From Picochlorum sp. 'celeri' (taxonomy: Eukaryota > Chlorophyta > Trebouxiophyceae): a DNA stretch of 64,000 bases. This document shows, piece by piece, positions 31,535-42,157 of this stretch. The DNA is taken from assembly GCA_010909725.1 (NCBI GenBank), contig JAACMV010000010.1, positions 1,093,501 to 1,157,500 on the forward strand, read 5' to 3'. Each line of letters opens with the position of its first letter. Position 1 is the stretch's first letter. Position numbers and translations under genes: made by a program. The notes under the pieces were generated by a model. The model saw nothing but the letters and a program-made list of their open reading frames with translations, ran no database searches and had not been told where the DNA came from.

Positions 31535-32167
31535 TCTTTTTTTGGAAGGAAGGTTTTCTTTTTTATAGGTATCGAACGTTTTAAGTTTTTCCTTTCTTCA
31601 CGGTGGAAGAGCGTGGCGATATCGTTGTGGGGCGTCTTGCACGTGTGTGATCTGGGGGATCGCCGTCGGACCCGTGCTACCCAATGGTGTTTCCACTGTC
31701 TCCCCACCTTAAAAAGACAAGGCTAACAAGGAACTATACGCATACTTGGGGAACGTCTCTGGCCGTTCGTTTCCGAGTGTGTTTCGTGGATGACGCACCC
31801 GACGGTTACAAGGTACCTAGGGCGCCCATTCGCGACGGTTTGAGGTCGATGGCCCGACGGGCATTGGCTGACTAGCTGGTGTAGTGGAAGGATCTCTGCC
31901 TTATTTCCCCCTGTAAGCCCATTTAGGGTGGTCGCGGCAAACGCGGTCCACTCGACCCATCCTATGGAGCAATCCTAAGGGATGTTTGGTGACTTTGGTC
32001 ACCCCCGGGTTAAAACCCCAGAGTCAATGCACCGTTTAGTGTAAGGCAAGCACCTCGCAGGCGTCCTTGTGACGCTCTGTGGTGCACTCAGTTGTCAGCG
32101 TGCTAAGATCTAGGACGGCAGCAATGATCCATGTCTCTTTGCTTGGTTTTTCTCTTCCCCATGAGGG

Positions 32168-32169
<2 letters not shown>
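31535..32169 (+). repeat. Dispersed repeat R, copy 2, interrupted by the LINE
   Basis: The second copy of repeat R is highly similar to copy 1. It stops abruptly after CATGAGGGTC, where the T41 tract (LINE poly(A) tail on the minus strand) begins. The last 90 or so bp of copy 1, including its A-tail, are absent here and would lie beyond the LINE if the insertion simply split the copy. Confidence 0.78.
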
Positions 32170-32211
<42 letters not shown>

Positions 32212-32423
32212 GTTCTGTAAGCATACAAAGAAGTGAGAAAATCTCGACTGACACGGAGTTGGCCTGCTGCCTCAAATGCAGGTGGTCCTCCCAGCAGGGC
32301 TCCTGAATCAAGAGAACCTCGACCATGTGGAGCTCTGCCACGTGTGCATGAAGCCAACCATGCACAGGTGCCCAGATACCTGCCCAGGTGATGTGGGGGT
32401 TGCACCCACTAAAAACTCACTCC

Positions 32424-33596
32424 TTATATACCACAGTCCACGTGTTCCACAGGGCGCCTCGGCGTGGGGTCTCCGAGAGGAGTCTCAGAAACCTCACTGG
32501 AAGTGCGCCGTGAGAACTGCCGTACCCAGGGGGCGTCGGCTCTTGGGGTAGTGGGCGCCTCAGCATGACTCTCCAAAAGAGCTGAGGCCTGTGGTTGAGA
32601 GCCACCATGATCTTCCAACGAAAGATCATGGGCACCACTTGACTCTCGGTGACCTATGTTGTGAGGGGAGGTTGCCTCCTCCCTCGCCCTGTCCCGTGCC
32701 TCCATCAAAGACACCACTTCCTCTGATCCCCACAGCTTTCCCATATGGGTGGGCATACTAATCCCCAAAAAATGGGCTGTGGCGATGCACAGGGGGACAG
32801 GGGCTTGAGTAACATGCTCGGAGGATGCTGTAGGAGCAAACTCTGGATGTTCTCCTCTGGCTGACCCCAACAACCATTGCCAAGGGTCCACTCCAGTTTC
32901 CTGATGAGCGGTGATGGCCTTGGCGATCCAATCTCCCAGCACTTGGTCGCGAATCACCGCGTATGCCGGGCAGTGAAGCAAGAGATGTTCGAGAGAGTCC
33001 TCCGTGTGGCTTTCGCAGCTGGCGCACCAGGAGCGATAGGAGGGAGGAAGCAGCCGAGCTCGAGAGCCTCGGGCAGCATTCCAGATCCCTCCTGTGCGGG
33101 CCCGTGCAAGCCAGTGAAAGCCACGAGAGTACCCCTCCGCAGTCGAATATGAAAGATAATTATTTGTAGATGAATAATTAGCTTCCACATAGGCGTTGTA
33201 CCCTGAAGAGTGGCTCCTGTCGGTGGCGAGGTGGCGTTCCCACGTGAGGAATTGGACCTGTTTGGCGAGTTGCTTGGGGGTCTTGTCGAGGGGCGAGAAT
33301 CCATGTCGATTCTGTAACCTCGTCATGAAGGCCTTGGTGCGTTGGACCAGCGTGTGTTTGCCCCTCCTGGCTGGGAGGCTAAACAAGGTGCCAATCCAAG
33401 TCCCAAGGTCTGGCCACTTCCTCCAGGCTCGGGCTGCTCTCCCTGCAGCGATGGCAGGAAGGGTGGGGAGTTCCAGCTCAGTGGATAGTGTCGCGGACGC
33501 TATCGTATGAGTGGCCTTGCCCCTGACAGCCATTGTTGAGAGCCATGGAGAGCACTCGTTGGAGCGGTTGCATCGCGGTGCGCCCGCTCGAGCCAA
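32424..33596 (-). CDS. LINE ORF2 C-terminal part with CCHC-like motif (separate frame)
   Basis: A 390-codon frame overlapping the end of the RT frame. It continues the protein in another frame from about 33,480 onward. It contains a WERHLATDRSHSSGYN region and the zinc-type motif WCASCESHTEDSLEHLLLHCPAY, found after the RT in many LINEs. A Pro/Ser-rich tail follows. It is joined to the RT frame by one frameshift, which may be mutational or a sequence error. Confidence 0.75.
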   Translation of the reverse strand: MARAGAPRCNRSNECSPWLSTMAVRGKATHTIASATLSTELELPTLPAIAAGRAARAWRKWPDLGTWIGTLFSLPARRGKHTLVQRTKAFMTRLQNRHGFSPLDKTPKQLAKQVQFLTWERHLATDRSHSSGYNAYVEANYSSTNNYLSYSTAEGYSRGFHWLARARTGGIWNAARGSRARLLPPSYRSWCASCESHTEDSLEHLLLHCPAYAVIRDQVLGDWIAKAITAHQETGVDPWQWLLGSARGEHPEFAPTASSEHVTQAPVPLCIATAHFLGISMPTHMGKLWGSEEVVSLMEARDRAREEATSPHNIGHRESSGAHDLSLEDHGGSQPQASALLESHAEAPTTPRADAPWVRQFSRRTSSEVSETPLGDPTPRRPVEHVDCGI

Positions 33597-35940
33597 ACAG
33601 TTCGCCTCCGTATGCCAATTGAGGGATCAGTTGTCCCTTGATGGCCAGCAGCTTGCTCTTCAGGGGGATAGAGGGCGTCGCCAGCATAGGTCGCATGGCT
33701 CGGAGCGTCGCCAAGCCTTTGGCACGTCTGTCGAGGATGATGTCCCTCACGTCGAGGCGTGGGGTGACAACAATCCCGAGATACGTGTACTTGTCGACTA
33801 CTGGAATGGTACCGCGTTGGATGGTGAAGGGGCCAATGGTGGGTCGAGGCAGCTGTGTAGAATCACCTACGCCCAGTGCCATGACGCCACACTTGGCGTG
33901 TCCCACCTCCATGCCGAAGCGGTCACACCAGTCTCCGAACGTGTTGAGCGAGTCCTGCAGCTCTGCTTCCGACTCGGCCAGGATGACTGTGTCGTCTGCG
34001 AAGAGCAGGCCAGGAATACGGGGGTCTTCATCGGCGTGCGGGTCGCGAAGATTCGGTACCGTCACGCCTCGGATCCCATCCAGTGCCGAGTCGATGAAGA
34101 GATCGAACAGGACTGGGCTCAACGTATCGCCTTGCTTGACGCCTCTATGCAATGGGAACGTACCTGTGGAAGTAAGAGTACCTGCAGAGCATTTGAAACC
34201 AGCGTGAGAATACAGCGTGGAGATGAAGTTCAAACACGCGCCGTTGATCCCCCGAGAACTAAGTACATGAAGAAGGCACCGATGGGGGACCATATCGAAT
34301 GCCTTCCTCAGATCTATAAATGCAGCAAAGGTGACCTGGTCCACTTGGCGTCGGCGGAGGGGCAATCTCGTAGAGCGTCGCAGCTTGAGCTGGGCATTCC
34401 TGTAGTCTCCTGAATCCAGCTTGTTCCTTCTGAGTCCTCTGGGTCCTTCTATAAGATGTGTGTGCAGCCTGTCTGATATCACCCTGGTAGTGAGTTTGAG
34501 GAGGCAGTCGATGAGTGAGATGCCTCGGTGATTATCCAACAGCGTAGCATCTTTGTGTGGCTTGGGGATGCTAATGATCAGGCTGCTGTGCATGTCTTCT
34601 GGGATGTCGCCATGAAAGATAGAGTTGACGGCTTCCAGTAGCATTCTTCCCATTGGCGTTGTGGGTTCCAACCTAGGGGTGTCTTCTTTGCAGAGTTTGT
34701 ACACCTCGTTTGTGATGCCATCCATTCCTGGTGCTTTGCCTGTTGCAGAGGTGGCGAGAGCTGCTTGTATCTCCGGCCACGTGATGTCTCTATTCAGTTC
34801 CAAAACAGTTGGTCGCTGGGGCAAGGGGCATCGCTCGGCCCAGGACGCAAGGGGGGTGGTATCTGCGTCTCCTGCCAATGTGCTGTAATGCTGCTCCGTC
34901 GTGTGCAAAATGGCTTCGTTGCTCAGTTGCAGCTGGTTATTTGGTCCTTTCACGGGCTGCAGTGTCTGTGGGCGTCTCTGTTTGCCTTGTAGAATATTGA
35001 TGAACTTCCAGAAGATGGGACTGGAAGGTCCTGATGCTGCAGCCCTGTGTACAAATTTGTGGAAACTGGATGTCTGGTCACGCCTGACCAATCGCCTCGC
35101 TTCCTGGTTGTAATGCCTTGTATGTTGCCATCGTATCTGTGTTGAGGTTTCTGTACATCTCCAGTCGTGCCTGGTTTCGTTTTCGTAGCACTGTGCGCGT
35201 TCTGTGTGCGAGCTTTCTGATGGGCTTTTCTCGATGGCATGTGGTTTGGAAGCATTCTTGCTGGTCAAGAATCCTGTGCAATGTGTCTTTGAATTTTCCT
35301 GTAAGGCTTTCTGTTTGTGTGTCGTCTGAGTCTGTGTGTTCCATGTCAGCCTCCATGTCGTCCGTATGTCTGTAGCAAGTTGTCCCAATAGTTGTGCTCC
35401 GTAATGTCTTTGGCAGTCCCAATGTGATCCAGCCGCCGTTTTCTTCCTTGGTGGCGGCGGGATATCGCGTTGTCCTTCGTATCTACATTTCACAGCGAGT
35501 GGCCAGTGGTCTGAGGATGCTTCTGTGGTGAGTACCCTGGCTGATAGCAGTTGAGCCAGGGCATTTTCGTTCACCAGAATGTGGTCTATAGCGCTTCCTT
35601 GTGTGTACGGCCTCCAGAATGTCGTGGCATCTCCTCGCACTGGCAGCAAATCTAATGGCCATCCTCTCCGTGCTATAAGTGTGCTCATGGCCTCCAAGTC
35701 GTGATTGAAGTCCCCCATGATGACGATGGGAGTCCCCGGTCGCTCCGCTGTGATCCTGTGTATGTCTGCATCCAGTTTGTTCAACGTCTCACGCCGATCG
35801 TCTCTCAGATGCTCCCCTGGTACATATATGGTGGCGATGTAGCAGGTGACTGGCATCAATTGGTGCACTTGGGCCCATATGATGTTGGGATGGGCATACA
35901 CTTCTCTGAGCTCTGTCGTGGGCAAGCTCCTGTGTGTCAC
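33478..35940 (-). CDS. LINE ORF2 main part: endonuclease + reverse transcriptase
   Basis: An open frame of 820 codons. The N-terminal part has IVIMGDFNHD and GSAIDHILVNENAL ... SSDHWPL, the catalytic blocks of the EEP/APE endonuclease (its first strands lie upstream in another frame). The reverse transcriptase has GKAPGMDGITNEVYK, ISIPKPHKDATLLDNHRGISL, AAFIDLRKAFDMVPH, GVKQGDTLSPVLFDLFID and the catalytic LLFADDTVILAES. Around 35,090-35,420 the natural-looking linker lies in a different frame, which suggests paired frameshifts. The last residues after about 33,500 are also out of frame with the C-terminal zinc region (next entry). The element is probably inactive as assembled. Confidence 0.85.
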   Translation of the reverse strand: MTHRSLPTTELREVYAHPNIIWAQVHQLMPVTCYIATIYVPGEHLRDDRRETLNKLDADIHRITAERPGTPIVIMGDFNHDLEAMSTLIARRGWPLDLLPVRGDATTFWRPYTQGSAIDHILVNENALAQLLSARVLTTEASSDHWPLAVKCRYEGQRDIPPPPRKKTAAGSHWDCQRHYGAQLLGQLATDIRTTWRLTWNTQTQTTHKQKALQENSKTHCTGFLTSKNASKPHAIEKSPSESSHTERAQCYENETRHDWRCTETSTQIRWQHTRHYNQEARRLVRRDQTSSFHKFVHRAAASGPSSPIFWKFINILQGKQRRPQTLQPVKGPNNQLQLSNEAILHTTEQHYSTLAGDADTTPLASWAERCPLPQRPTVLELNRDITWPEIQAALATSATGKAPGMDGITNEVYKLCKEDTPRLEPTTPMGRMLLEAVNSIFHGDIPEDMHSSLIISIPKPHKDATLLDNHRGISLIDCLLKLTTRVISDRLHTHLIEGPRGLRRNKLDSGDYRNAQLKLRRSTRLPLRRRQVDQVTFAAFIDLRKAFDMVPHRCLLHVLSSRGINGACLNFISTLYSHAGFKCSAGTLTSTGTFPLHRGVKQGDTLSPVLFDLFIDSALDGIRGVTVPNLRDPHADEDPRIPGLLFADDTVILAESEAELQDSLNTFGDWCDRFGMEVGHAKCGVMALGVGDSTQLPRPTIGPFTIQRGTIPVVDKYTYLGIVVTPRLDVRDIILDRRAKGLATLRAMRPMLATPSIPLKSKLLAIKGQLIPQLAYGGELFGSSGRTAMQPLQRVLSMALNNGCQGQGHSYDSVRDTIH

Positions 35941-36144
35941 TAGTGCTACTCCTTGACCCCTGGCCCCGTCTTGTACCTCTGTATGACGTTATAGTGGCTG
36001 AAGGCCAGCGGGAAGGAGTCTTCTTCAACAGATGTTCTTGCAGCCCACAACACTCCGAATCTGCGAGCTTAAAGCGCAAATTGAGCTAGCCTCGTTTGTT
36101 GGCAGCCGTGGTGATGTTCCATGTGGCAAGAACGTTGAAGGGTT

Positions 36145-36244
36145 NNNNNNNNNNNNNNNNNNNNNNNNNNNNNNNNNNNNNNNNNNNNNNNNNNNNNNNN
36201 NNNNNNNNNNNNNNNNNNNNNNNNNNNNNNNNNNNNNNNNNNNN
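36145..36244. other. Assembly gap (100 N)
   Basis: Exactly 100 N, the conventional scaffold gap of unknown size. It truncates the LINE and separates two blocks of very different sequence quality. The 213 bp to its right (36,245-36,457) contains no gene I can support; it has a short GAT repeat at about 36,420. Confidence 0.97.
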
Positions 36245-36457
36245 TTAGGTACTAATAATAGAACCGATATCAACGGTATTCGGAGGAGGGCCAACAACAG
36301 TCCACGCATTCGCATCCATGCCCTTTTTCTTCTGATAACTTCTCTTATCTGCAGGTATGCAATCACACATCTGTGTATGGATATCATAGTTTATTATATT
36401 TTTATATCATATTACCAAGCGATGATGATGATGATTAATGATTGATATAAAAATCCA

Positions 36458-37261
36458 TCACTCATTCACTGGGAATTCGAACACCACCTCTTGTCCGGTG
36501 AGCTTCTTATACACCCCCTAATGACTCGGTGCGTGGCTCTGCAGTTCCTGTCCTTTGGATCTAACAACACCTTCAACACACGGCTGCCATCCATCTGTGA
36601 CGCATACGCTTGCCAACAATCTCTGTTGGGTAGACCAAATCTTTCCAACCAGGCTTCAGGACAGATGTGAGGGTTCTGGACCTTGGTCTCTGGACTCTGG
36701 ATCCCTTTCTTGGAGGAGGGACGATGCGCCTCACGCCCACAATCACCACATCACGGCCGCTGAATTTCTTCTCCAATTCGCGCACAAGCCTCTGCTGCAC
36801 CTTGTGGAATGACTTCAACAGCCTGTATGGGACCTGAATCATGATGGCCTTTCTGGATGAGGACACATCCACTTCCTTGGCACCAGCAATATACAAATCA
36901 CGCAAATCCGCCTTGAGCTCCGAGTTGGTTGCCTCCAAGTCGAACAGAGCCTGCAATGTATATATGTTATGATTTTTATACATCAGCAGCACCAATATGG
37001 TTGGTATGACACTGAGGCAGGCTCACAGCCCCTCCCAACTTTCTTCCCCTTGTATTATCATTCATTAAAAAGCGATACAATAACAATCTCATGCATTTAC
37101 TGATACACCCATCCACCCACAGAGCAACTAGCCACCTAATCGACGACGGCTCCCCCGCCGGCGGCACCCATTCTCTCACGCACCTGTGCAACTTGCTCTT
37201 CTAACTCATCTACAGGCTGTCCAGCCTCTTTAACAATCTTTTTACGCACAACAGTAGCCAT
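36458..37261 (-). CDS. RPS7: 40S ribosomal protein eS7
   Basis: Exon 1 (37184-37261) encodes [26 protein letters not shown]. After a 233-bp intron, exon 2 starts at 36950 with [21 protein letters not shown] and continues through [30 protein letters not shown] and [13 protein letters not shown]. It is a textbook eS7. The frame breaks twice by one missing base: near 36,597 (between KRMR and [12 protein letters not shown]) and near 36,514 within a G5 run (between HRVIRG and [15 protein letters not shown]). With both allowed for, the protein ends at 36458 at full family length. A single-copy essential ribosomal protein would not carry these, so I treat them as sequence errors. Confidence 0.9.
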
Positions 37262-37831
37262 GTTGGTGAACAGACTGCAGCAAGAAGAAGTCCAATTAAT
37301 TAATTACTTTATGGTCCAGCAGTCTCTCGAGCTCTCTCTCTATAAACTATACTGCAGAAATGCTACATACCTCCGATGCCAATATATGTAAATCTAAATT
37401 TTAATTGTATGAGGAAGAATTGCTGTAGCCATGATAAACAAGAATGCGAAGAGTACGCCAACCTCGAAGGCAATCTGTCCAGAGTAATTCGACAATCGCA
37501 TCACATGCAGTCTCATGGCATCCTCAGACCATCGATGCATGGGCCCAATGGGGGACACAACACTGCCATAGGTATGTGTTTTTTTGCCTTGAAGAGAGAC
37601 AGAGATACGGACCAACGATGAATGTATCTCATGGCCTGGTAATGCGGCGTTTTATTATTATTCAAATACCATATGTTGGAACATCAACGCATGACTATAA
37701 TAGGAATAATGGACAAAGGAGGCATAGGCGAACGTATGGCTGTACGACCACGTCCGATTGTTTGAGAGCGTTAGTGGTATCGGTTGTGGGGTACAACCAT
37801 TGGTAGTTGTGGTGTAGTTTTAGTTGATTAG

Positions 37832-40290
37832 ATGCATAGGTTGTGGGGTAGGCGAAGGCTATGGCAGGAGACTGAGGGATGTTACGACACACTGTGGGAT
37901 GCTGTGACGAGCGTGGAGAATGCTAGTGTGTGGCAGGATGGATTGAGGAACAGTGGGTTGAATCTGATATTAGAGGATGGGGATGCGCAGGGGATTGTCA
38001 TGGTGGTGAGGGATGAGAGTTTGACAGGGTGTGAGGAGGTGGAGCAAGGGACTTTGTATGGTTCCTGTGCTCAGGCGATTCGGCAGTGGCTGCAGTCGCT
38101 GGGTGGTCCTGAGGGTGTGGGGTTGCTCATGTATCATTGGTTGCCGAATGCAACGTTTGCGAGCGTTTCTGGAGTAGAGCAGGAGTGGGGGACGCTGTTG
38201 GAAGTAGCACGTAGTGAATATGGCTTCCACGGGCTGGTGGTGGATGGAGTCAATGATTCTGTGCGTGTGCCCGAGGGTGTGGGGGTTGTTTCCGGAAGAT
38301 TGGGTGGGTATGAAAGGCTACGATCATTGAGAAGAAACAAGTGTGTGGGGATGAAGAAGGCAGTGGTGTCTTTGTTCTAGACAGGCAGCTCTATCCTGAG
38401 GATTTACCTGCTGTGAATGTGACATCTCTGGGTCCGTTGGAGTCGTATTGTTGGGAGAGCATTGTGAGGCTGGCTGTCTCGTCTGAAAGTGATTTTCCTG
38501 GGTTGCCTTTGACAACATTTGCATACCCTGTTGTGAAGCCTTTATTAGATCCCAGAGCAAATGTGACGCTCTTTGTGCCCGACTTTGCCAACGGTGCTAT
38601 AGATTCTAGTCTGTACGTTGGTGGCTCGAGTGACCCTGATCTCTTCAGGGGAGAGATTACTATATTTCTGCTGAGCCACTTTTTGAGAGGGCACCATTGT
38701 CCTGAGGATTTGGATGGGAATCAGATACAGACATTGGCTGGGGAGTACTATGGGGATTTCAAGTTGGCATTTGAGCAGGACAAGAATGATGAGAACCTCG
38801 TGTATGTGTCCATGTTGTTTGGATCAAACCAGATGAGGCGGTATTCTGCGCGATACCTGGGGGAAGCATGCTTCTCCAGTGTATATTCTCTAAACTCGCT
38901 GCTGACTCCCTGGAATACGGCACAGGATGGAAATGATATTCCTAGGCTTCCGTTTGAGTATATCGATGATATCCCATTGGTAACCTCACAGCTGGATTTG
39001 TTCAATGTGACAAATACATGTGGCCAATTGGCTACCTCAGAAATAGGCACGATCATTGAGAGCAGCAGGGATGAGATGCAGCAATCCTCAAGTAATTTGA
39101 CTCTTGATGGAGGGCAGATTGCTGGCATTGTAATAGGGTCTATTGCAGGTCTATGCATTATTGTTGCCTTGTGCTTGATTGTCTGGAAACGAAAGAAGGC
39201 TACAAAGGGTCCTTCAGGAGAAAAGGATCTTGTCTCAAAATATCCTGATTCAATGCTATCCATCCCCCATCATGATGATTCGTTGTCTGCTTTCAAGCGG
39301 AGCAACTCTTCAGCCATGACATCCCAGTGGACCTCCTCTGGCATGCTGGAACTTCCATGGGATGATGTCATCCTCTCTGAGGATGAAGTTATTTTCGATG
39401 AAGATCCTTCGACACATGAGAAAATTGTTCTGGGACGTGGAAAGTTCGGGACTGTGTATCAAGGGTTGCTCATGGGTGCTGAAAAAGTTGCAGTCAAGTG
39501 CATCTTGGATTCAAATATAGAGCTACTGCAAAAGAGCCCAGAGTCGCTTGGGAGACCAGACTCATTAGGCCCTGTGCCGAGGGAAGAGGTTTTGAAAGAG
39601 ATTAGTTTGTTGAAAGCGTGTCACTCGCAGTATGTCGTGTCCTTCCTGGGAGCAACATTCCTGCCAGGAGAAGTCCGCTTGATCACCGAACTCATGCCAG
39701 CTGGAGACTTGTGGTCTGCGCTAGGGCGGAGGGATGGAACCCGCAGAGTGACCTGGTACCATGGAGGAATATATATAGCCATGGATGTCGCTGCAGGACT
39801 CAACTATCTGCACGGGCGACGGGTGATACACTTGGACCTGAAGAGCTCCAACATTCTGCTTAGGGAATCCAGAAGATCAGAGAGCTCGTACGAAACGCAA
39901 ACTGCAGAGGGCTATGATGTTGTGTATCGTGCCAAGATATCAGACGTCGGTCTTTCACGCATGGTTCCCATGTCCCACGAGTACATTGCCGCATTAGAAG
40001 CAACGGGCACATGGAACTGGTGCGCCCCAGAGGTCATTCTCTGCTCCAAATGTACGGCCGCAGCAGACATCTTCTCATACGGCATCGTCCTTTGGGAAAT
40101 TTGTACAGGTGAAATACCTGTTCGAGGCTGTATGCGCCCAGTCAGAGTACCCGAGGAGTGCCCGCAGGAAGTGGCTGATCTGATTGATGCGTGTGTCAAC
40201 TGTGACAATGGCAGGCAGCCAAGTGATAGGCCCACGGCAGCTGAGGCATTCGACATACTCCAGAAACTCCTTCAGAATAATACCAAATAA
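37832..40290 (+). CDS. Receptor-like kinase with fasciclin-like ectodomain (TKL family)
   Basis: Two overlapping frames, 37832-38380 and 38341-40290, form one protein of about 800 residues through a single frame break near 38,350. The ectodomain has two regions of FAS1 character: NVTLFVPDFANGAIDS, then ITIFLLSHFLRGHHCPEDL and IQTLAGEYYGDFKLAFEQD. A transmembrane helix lies at 39,112-39,190 (IAGIVIGSIAGLCIIVALCLIVW) and is followed by a basic stop-transfer. The cytosolic kinase (39,412-40,270) has LGRGKFGTVYQG, the VAIK-type lysine in VAVKCIL, HLDLKSSNILL, WNWCAPEVIL and DIFSYGIVLWEICTGEIP. The metal-binding DFG reads DVG (KISDVGLSRM). No signal peptide is visible at 37832, so the true start may lie in an upstream exon (37,400-37,800). 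Confidence 0.75.
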
Positions 40291-40406
40291 ATTACAACAG
40301 TTGTAGTGAATATACTATTCAGAGTTTTTGTAACATTTGAAATCCCTCGTCAACAGTCGTATTCTGCTGCACACAAGTTCTAGAACAACTGCAATCCATT
40401 CCTTTC

Positions 40407-42118
40407 ATGGGTAGGAAGAGTTTAAAGAAAGATAGGGCGTATATTACTGCTTCTGAATGGAAGGAAGAGGGGGGTGGGCACAAAGGCAGGCTGCAGGGAG
40501 CAAAAGCGACTTTTCGACGCCTTCCGTTCAACTGCTGTGCCATTAGCTTTAAACCAGTTGAAGATGCAGTGTGTACGGATGATGGGACTGTGATGGACAT
40601 TGTGAATGCCGTTCCGTATGTTCAGAAGTTTCGGAAGCATCCTAGGACTGGGGAACCACTGGAGCTCAAGGACCTGATTCGAATCAAATTCCAGAAGAAT
40701 TCGGACAATGAGATCTGCTGTCCTGTTCTCGGAAAGGTTTTCAACGATAACAGTCACATTGTAGCAATCAAAGGCACAGGGAATGTGTATTCTTGGGAGG
40801 CTGTTCAAGAACTTTGCCTCAAGCCCAAGAACATGCGGGACCTGCTTACAGATGAGCCTTTTAAGAGGTCTGATATCATTGAGATACAGGATCCCTCGGA
40901 TTTGTCTGCGAAAAACTTTTCGAATTTTGACCATGTCAAGAACAATATATCTGTTGATGAATTAACAGGTGGAGAACAGGATGCAAGGAGTGATATCAAG
41001 AGTGTCAGCAAAGACATTCAAAGGACTCTGTCTGCGCTTGGGAGAGGGAAGGCTGCAGATGTCAAAGAAAGCGAGAAAAGAGGGGAAAAGCAGACGGAAT
41101 TATCTCAAGGACCCAAGACTGTGGATACAAGGCTCAAATCAGCGCCGAGGCATCGGGGTGATGTGGTCACATTCAAGCCTGGGGCAGCTACATGGGATAC
41201 GACGGATGATCAACGCAACATAGGAACCTTTAACAAGAATGGTGGAAAGGTTATACCAAAGCCGTTCAGCGATAGATACGTGGCTTCTCATATAAGCACC
41301 GGTGCCACCTCCAAGTCATTCACCTCTACTGCTGTGGATGTGGCAACAACCAGTGAGCGAGACATGGTTCTGCAGCAATTGCGACCAAAACAAAAGGGAT
41401 ACGCTCGAATGCACACCTCACATGGTGATATCAACATAGAATTGCACTGCGATATTGTACCGAAAGCATGTGAAAATTTTCTCGCACTGGCGCAAGGGCA
41501 CTATTACGATGGCACCAAGTTCCACAGGTTGATACCAAACTTTATGATACAAGGGGGCGACCCAACTGGCACTGGGAAAGGAGGATCCAGCGTGTTTGGT
41601 GACTGTTTTGAGGACGAATATGACTCTAGATTGGTACATGATGCACGGGGACAGCTGTCCATGGCAAACTCGGGACCCAATTCCAATGGATCACAATTCT
41701 TCATCTTGTTCAAGTCTGCAAGGCATCTGACTTTAAGCACACTGTTTTTGGAAGAGTCGTGGGTGGGTTCGACGTACTTACAAAGATGGAACGTATACCT
41801 ACAACAGATAATGATGTTCCTCTTGATGATATTGAAATTTTAGGCTTTACAGTCTTTGTCAACCCATACACAGAGCTACTGCAGCAGCAGAAGGAAAAGA
41901 GGAGAAGCGAGAACAAGGGCCCCATGACCGTGAAGAGAGGATTGAATCGTTGGACGAGTTATGGGAGTAAAACCAGTGAACCTGGCGCAAATGGTGTTGG
42001 AATATATCTACGAGCAAAGACGCGAGATGGGCCAAAATCGTCAAGTGTACAATCATCAGGGCCTCTCCAAGAAGAAGAGACCGAGGTCACAACCCTAGGC
42101 AATTTTGACTCGTGGTGA
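40407..42118 (+). CDS. PPIL2: U-box cyclophilin PPIL2/CYP60-type peptidyl-prolyl isomerase
   Basis: Starts [18 protein letters not shown]. It then has a U-box pair ([19 protein letters not shown], and [22 protein letters not shown] ... YSWEAVQEL), a charged linker, and the cyclophilin domain from [19 protein letters not shown] through [22 protein letters not shown] to [18 protein letters not shown]. The frame breaks by one base at about 41,729 (SARHL / [16 protein letters not shown]) and continues to 42118. Total is about 570 residues, close to PPIL2. The protein is spliceosome-associated in other eukaryotes. The 3' part ends with a disordered basic tail. Confidence 0.9.
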
Positions 42119-42157
42119 CTGATTTTTACAATACAAAAGAATATCTCAATTTTGTAA

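Larger units (their letters stand above)
32170..36144 (-). mobile_element. Non-LTR retrotransposon (APE-type LINE), 5' end lost in the assembly gap
   Basis: An element on the minus strand ending in A41 (T tract 32,170-32,210). Its coding part has an AP-type endonuclease, a reverse transcriptase and a C-terminal CCHC-like zinc motif, in the order typical of L1/jockey-like LINEs. The far upstream part (about 36,000-36,144) still shows a broken endonuclease start (FNVLATWN) with a stop and shifted frames. The 5' UTR, any ORF1 and the target-site duplication cannot be seen because of the N gap. It is inserted in repeat R copy 2. Confidence 0.88.

Noticed and set aside
31501..31535. A24/T-rich junction as a simple microsatellite
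   Set aside because: It directly follows sequence matching a LINE 3' end, so it is better explained as a retroposon poly(A) tail.
36145..36244. Frames that read through the N stretch
   Set aside because: They translate unknown bases and have no meaning.
36458..37261. eS7 as a pseudogene because of its two frame breaks
   Set aside because: Residues on both sides of each break are perfectly conserved, splice sites are intact, and neighbouring essential genes show the same one-base pattern. Error is the simpler reading.
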